In this document: positions 63,530 through 64,000 of the stretch, piece by piece
Layout: each line of letters opens with the position of its first letter
Numbering within the stretch: position 1 is the first letter of the stretch
Assembly: GCF_032362555.1 (NCBI RefSeq)
Contig: NC_083522.1
Coordinates: forward strand, 6,302,001-6,366,000
DNA length: 64,000 nucleotides
Direction of reading: 5' to 3'
Source of the DNA: Amyelois transitella
Taxonomy: Eukaryota; Arthropoda; Insecta; Lepidoptera; Pyralidae
Translations under genes and position numbers: made by a program
The notes under the pieces: model-generated
Seen by the model: only the letters and a program-made list of their open reading frames with translations
What the model was told of the DNA's origin: nothing
Database searches by the model: none

Positions 63530-63695
63530 AAGTCAATCAAGTGAAAGACCTTATAAACTTGGGATCCTTGACAATGGACAAATTCTCAGTATCTCAAATC
63601 ACAATGCAACATGCGACCTCTGTGACTATTGACTCTGTCTCCTCGGAAAGGTAGGTAAGGACGTGATGTGTGTGCGTAGGTATGTATTGTGCATT
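63530..63695 (-). repeat. R1 copy, diverged
   Basis: 'aaacttgggatccttgacaa', 'gactattgactctgtctcct' and 'ggacgtgatgtgtgtg'. Confidence 0.6.
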
Positions 63696-63832
63696 ATTTA
63701 TATCGCACAAAGTTATCTGTTATGATATTAAAAAGGTATCCTAATTTCTCAAGGTAATGAGATTCGTTGAATACCTAATATCGATACCGTTCATGTTGCA
63801 TCCAAGTGGGTTGAAGTCAGGCAGCCGAAAGT

Positions 63833-64000
63833 ACACATACACATAATCACGTCTATATCCCTTGCGGGGCAGACAGAGCCAAGTCTTGAAAAGACTGATA
63901 GGCCACGTTCAGCCGCTTAGCTCCATGATGGAATTAAGATTCAAACAGTAACAGGTTGCCAGCCCATCGCCTAAAAGAAGAATCCCGTGTTTATAAGCCT
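63833..64000 (+). repeat. R1 copy cut by the window end
   Basis: 'cacgtctatatcccttgcgg', 'gcctaaaagaagaatcccgt' and 'tttataagcct' at the last base. Confidence 0.75.

Larger units (their letters stand above)
62829..64000. other. Upstream region of Bdp1
   Basis: Bdp1 promoter side, then two R1 copies at the right. A TATCGATA sequence (the DRE core in flies) lies at 63779-63786, about 950 bp from the Bdp1 start, too far to assign. No further gene seen. Confidence 0.45.

Overview
This window is nuclear DNA of an insect, almost certainly a moth or butterfly. The evidence is intron-rich genes with AT-rich introns, insect-type orthologues (Art8, Grip75, a short Bdp1), and many interspersed repeats of kinds common in lepidopteran genomes: a tRNA-derived SINE, Helitron-like elements ending in CTAGT, and short repeats tipped with ATGT microsatellites. 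A noctuid-like moth is my guess, but the species cannot be fixed from sequence alone.

Eight protein genes could be reconstructed exon by exon, with consistent intron phases throughout. In order they are: follistatin (+, 3097-15350, 5' end outside the window); Mad1, spindle checkpoint (-, 19819-28204, 720 aa); the Art8-type arginine methyltransferase (+, 29719-32872, 364 aa); Grip75/GCP4, gamma-tubulin complex (-, 33669-40240, 666 aa); an XK-related membrane protein with a very long cytosolic tail (+, 41386-45913, 1102 aa); a zyxin/LPP-type LIM protein in one exon (-, 46928-48316, 462 aa); the SECp43/TRNAU1AP RNA-binding protein (+, 49054-52798, 301 aa); and the TFIIIB subunit Bdp1 (-, 55213-62828, 800 aa). 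The strands alternate strictly, so every intergenic space is either a convergent 3'-3' gap or a divergent 5'-5' gap. The genes do not form one pathway. They are mostly housekeeping genes (mitosis, microtubule nucleation, RNA polymerase III, tRNA-associated protein, methylation) next to a secreted TGF-beta antagonist.

Spaces and introns are filled with repeats. I use working names: R1 (a SINE-like repeat with an ATGT tail, about 18 copies), R3 (seven copies), R4 (3' end of a LINE whose reverse transcriptase remnant lies at 53575-54430), R5 (MITE-like), R6, Helitron-like pieces, and a tRNA-derived SINE (two copies).

Two patterns are not explained by ordinary annotation. First, three neighbouring genes each carry a decayed tandem copy of a 3'-terminal or near-terminal coding exon just downstream of the real one: follistatin domain 3, the Mad1 last exon (two extra copies), and the Grip75 last exon. 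Two of these copies still keep the reading frame. Second, six perfect or nearly perfect foldbacks with arms of 13-29 bp and loops of only 4-5 nt are scattered through introns and intergenic DNA, as expected from replication template switching. No CRISPR array, rRNA or independent tRNA gene was seen.
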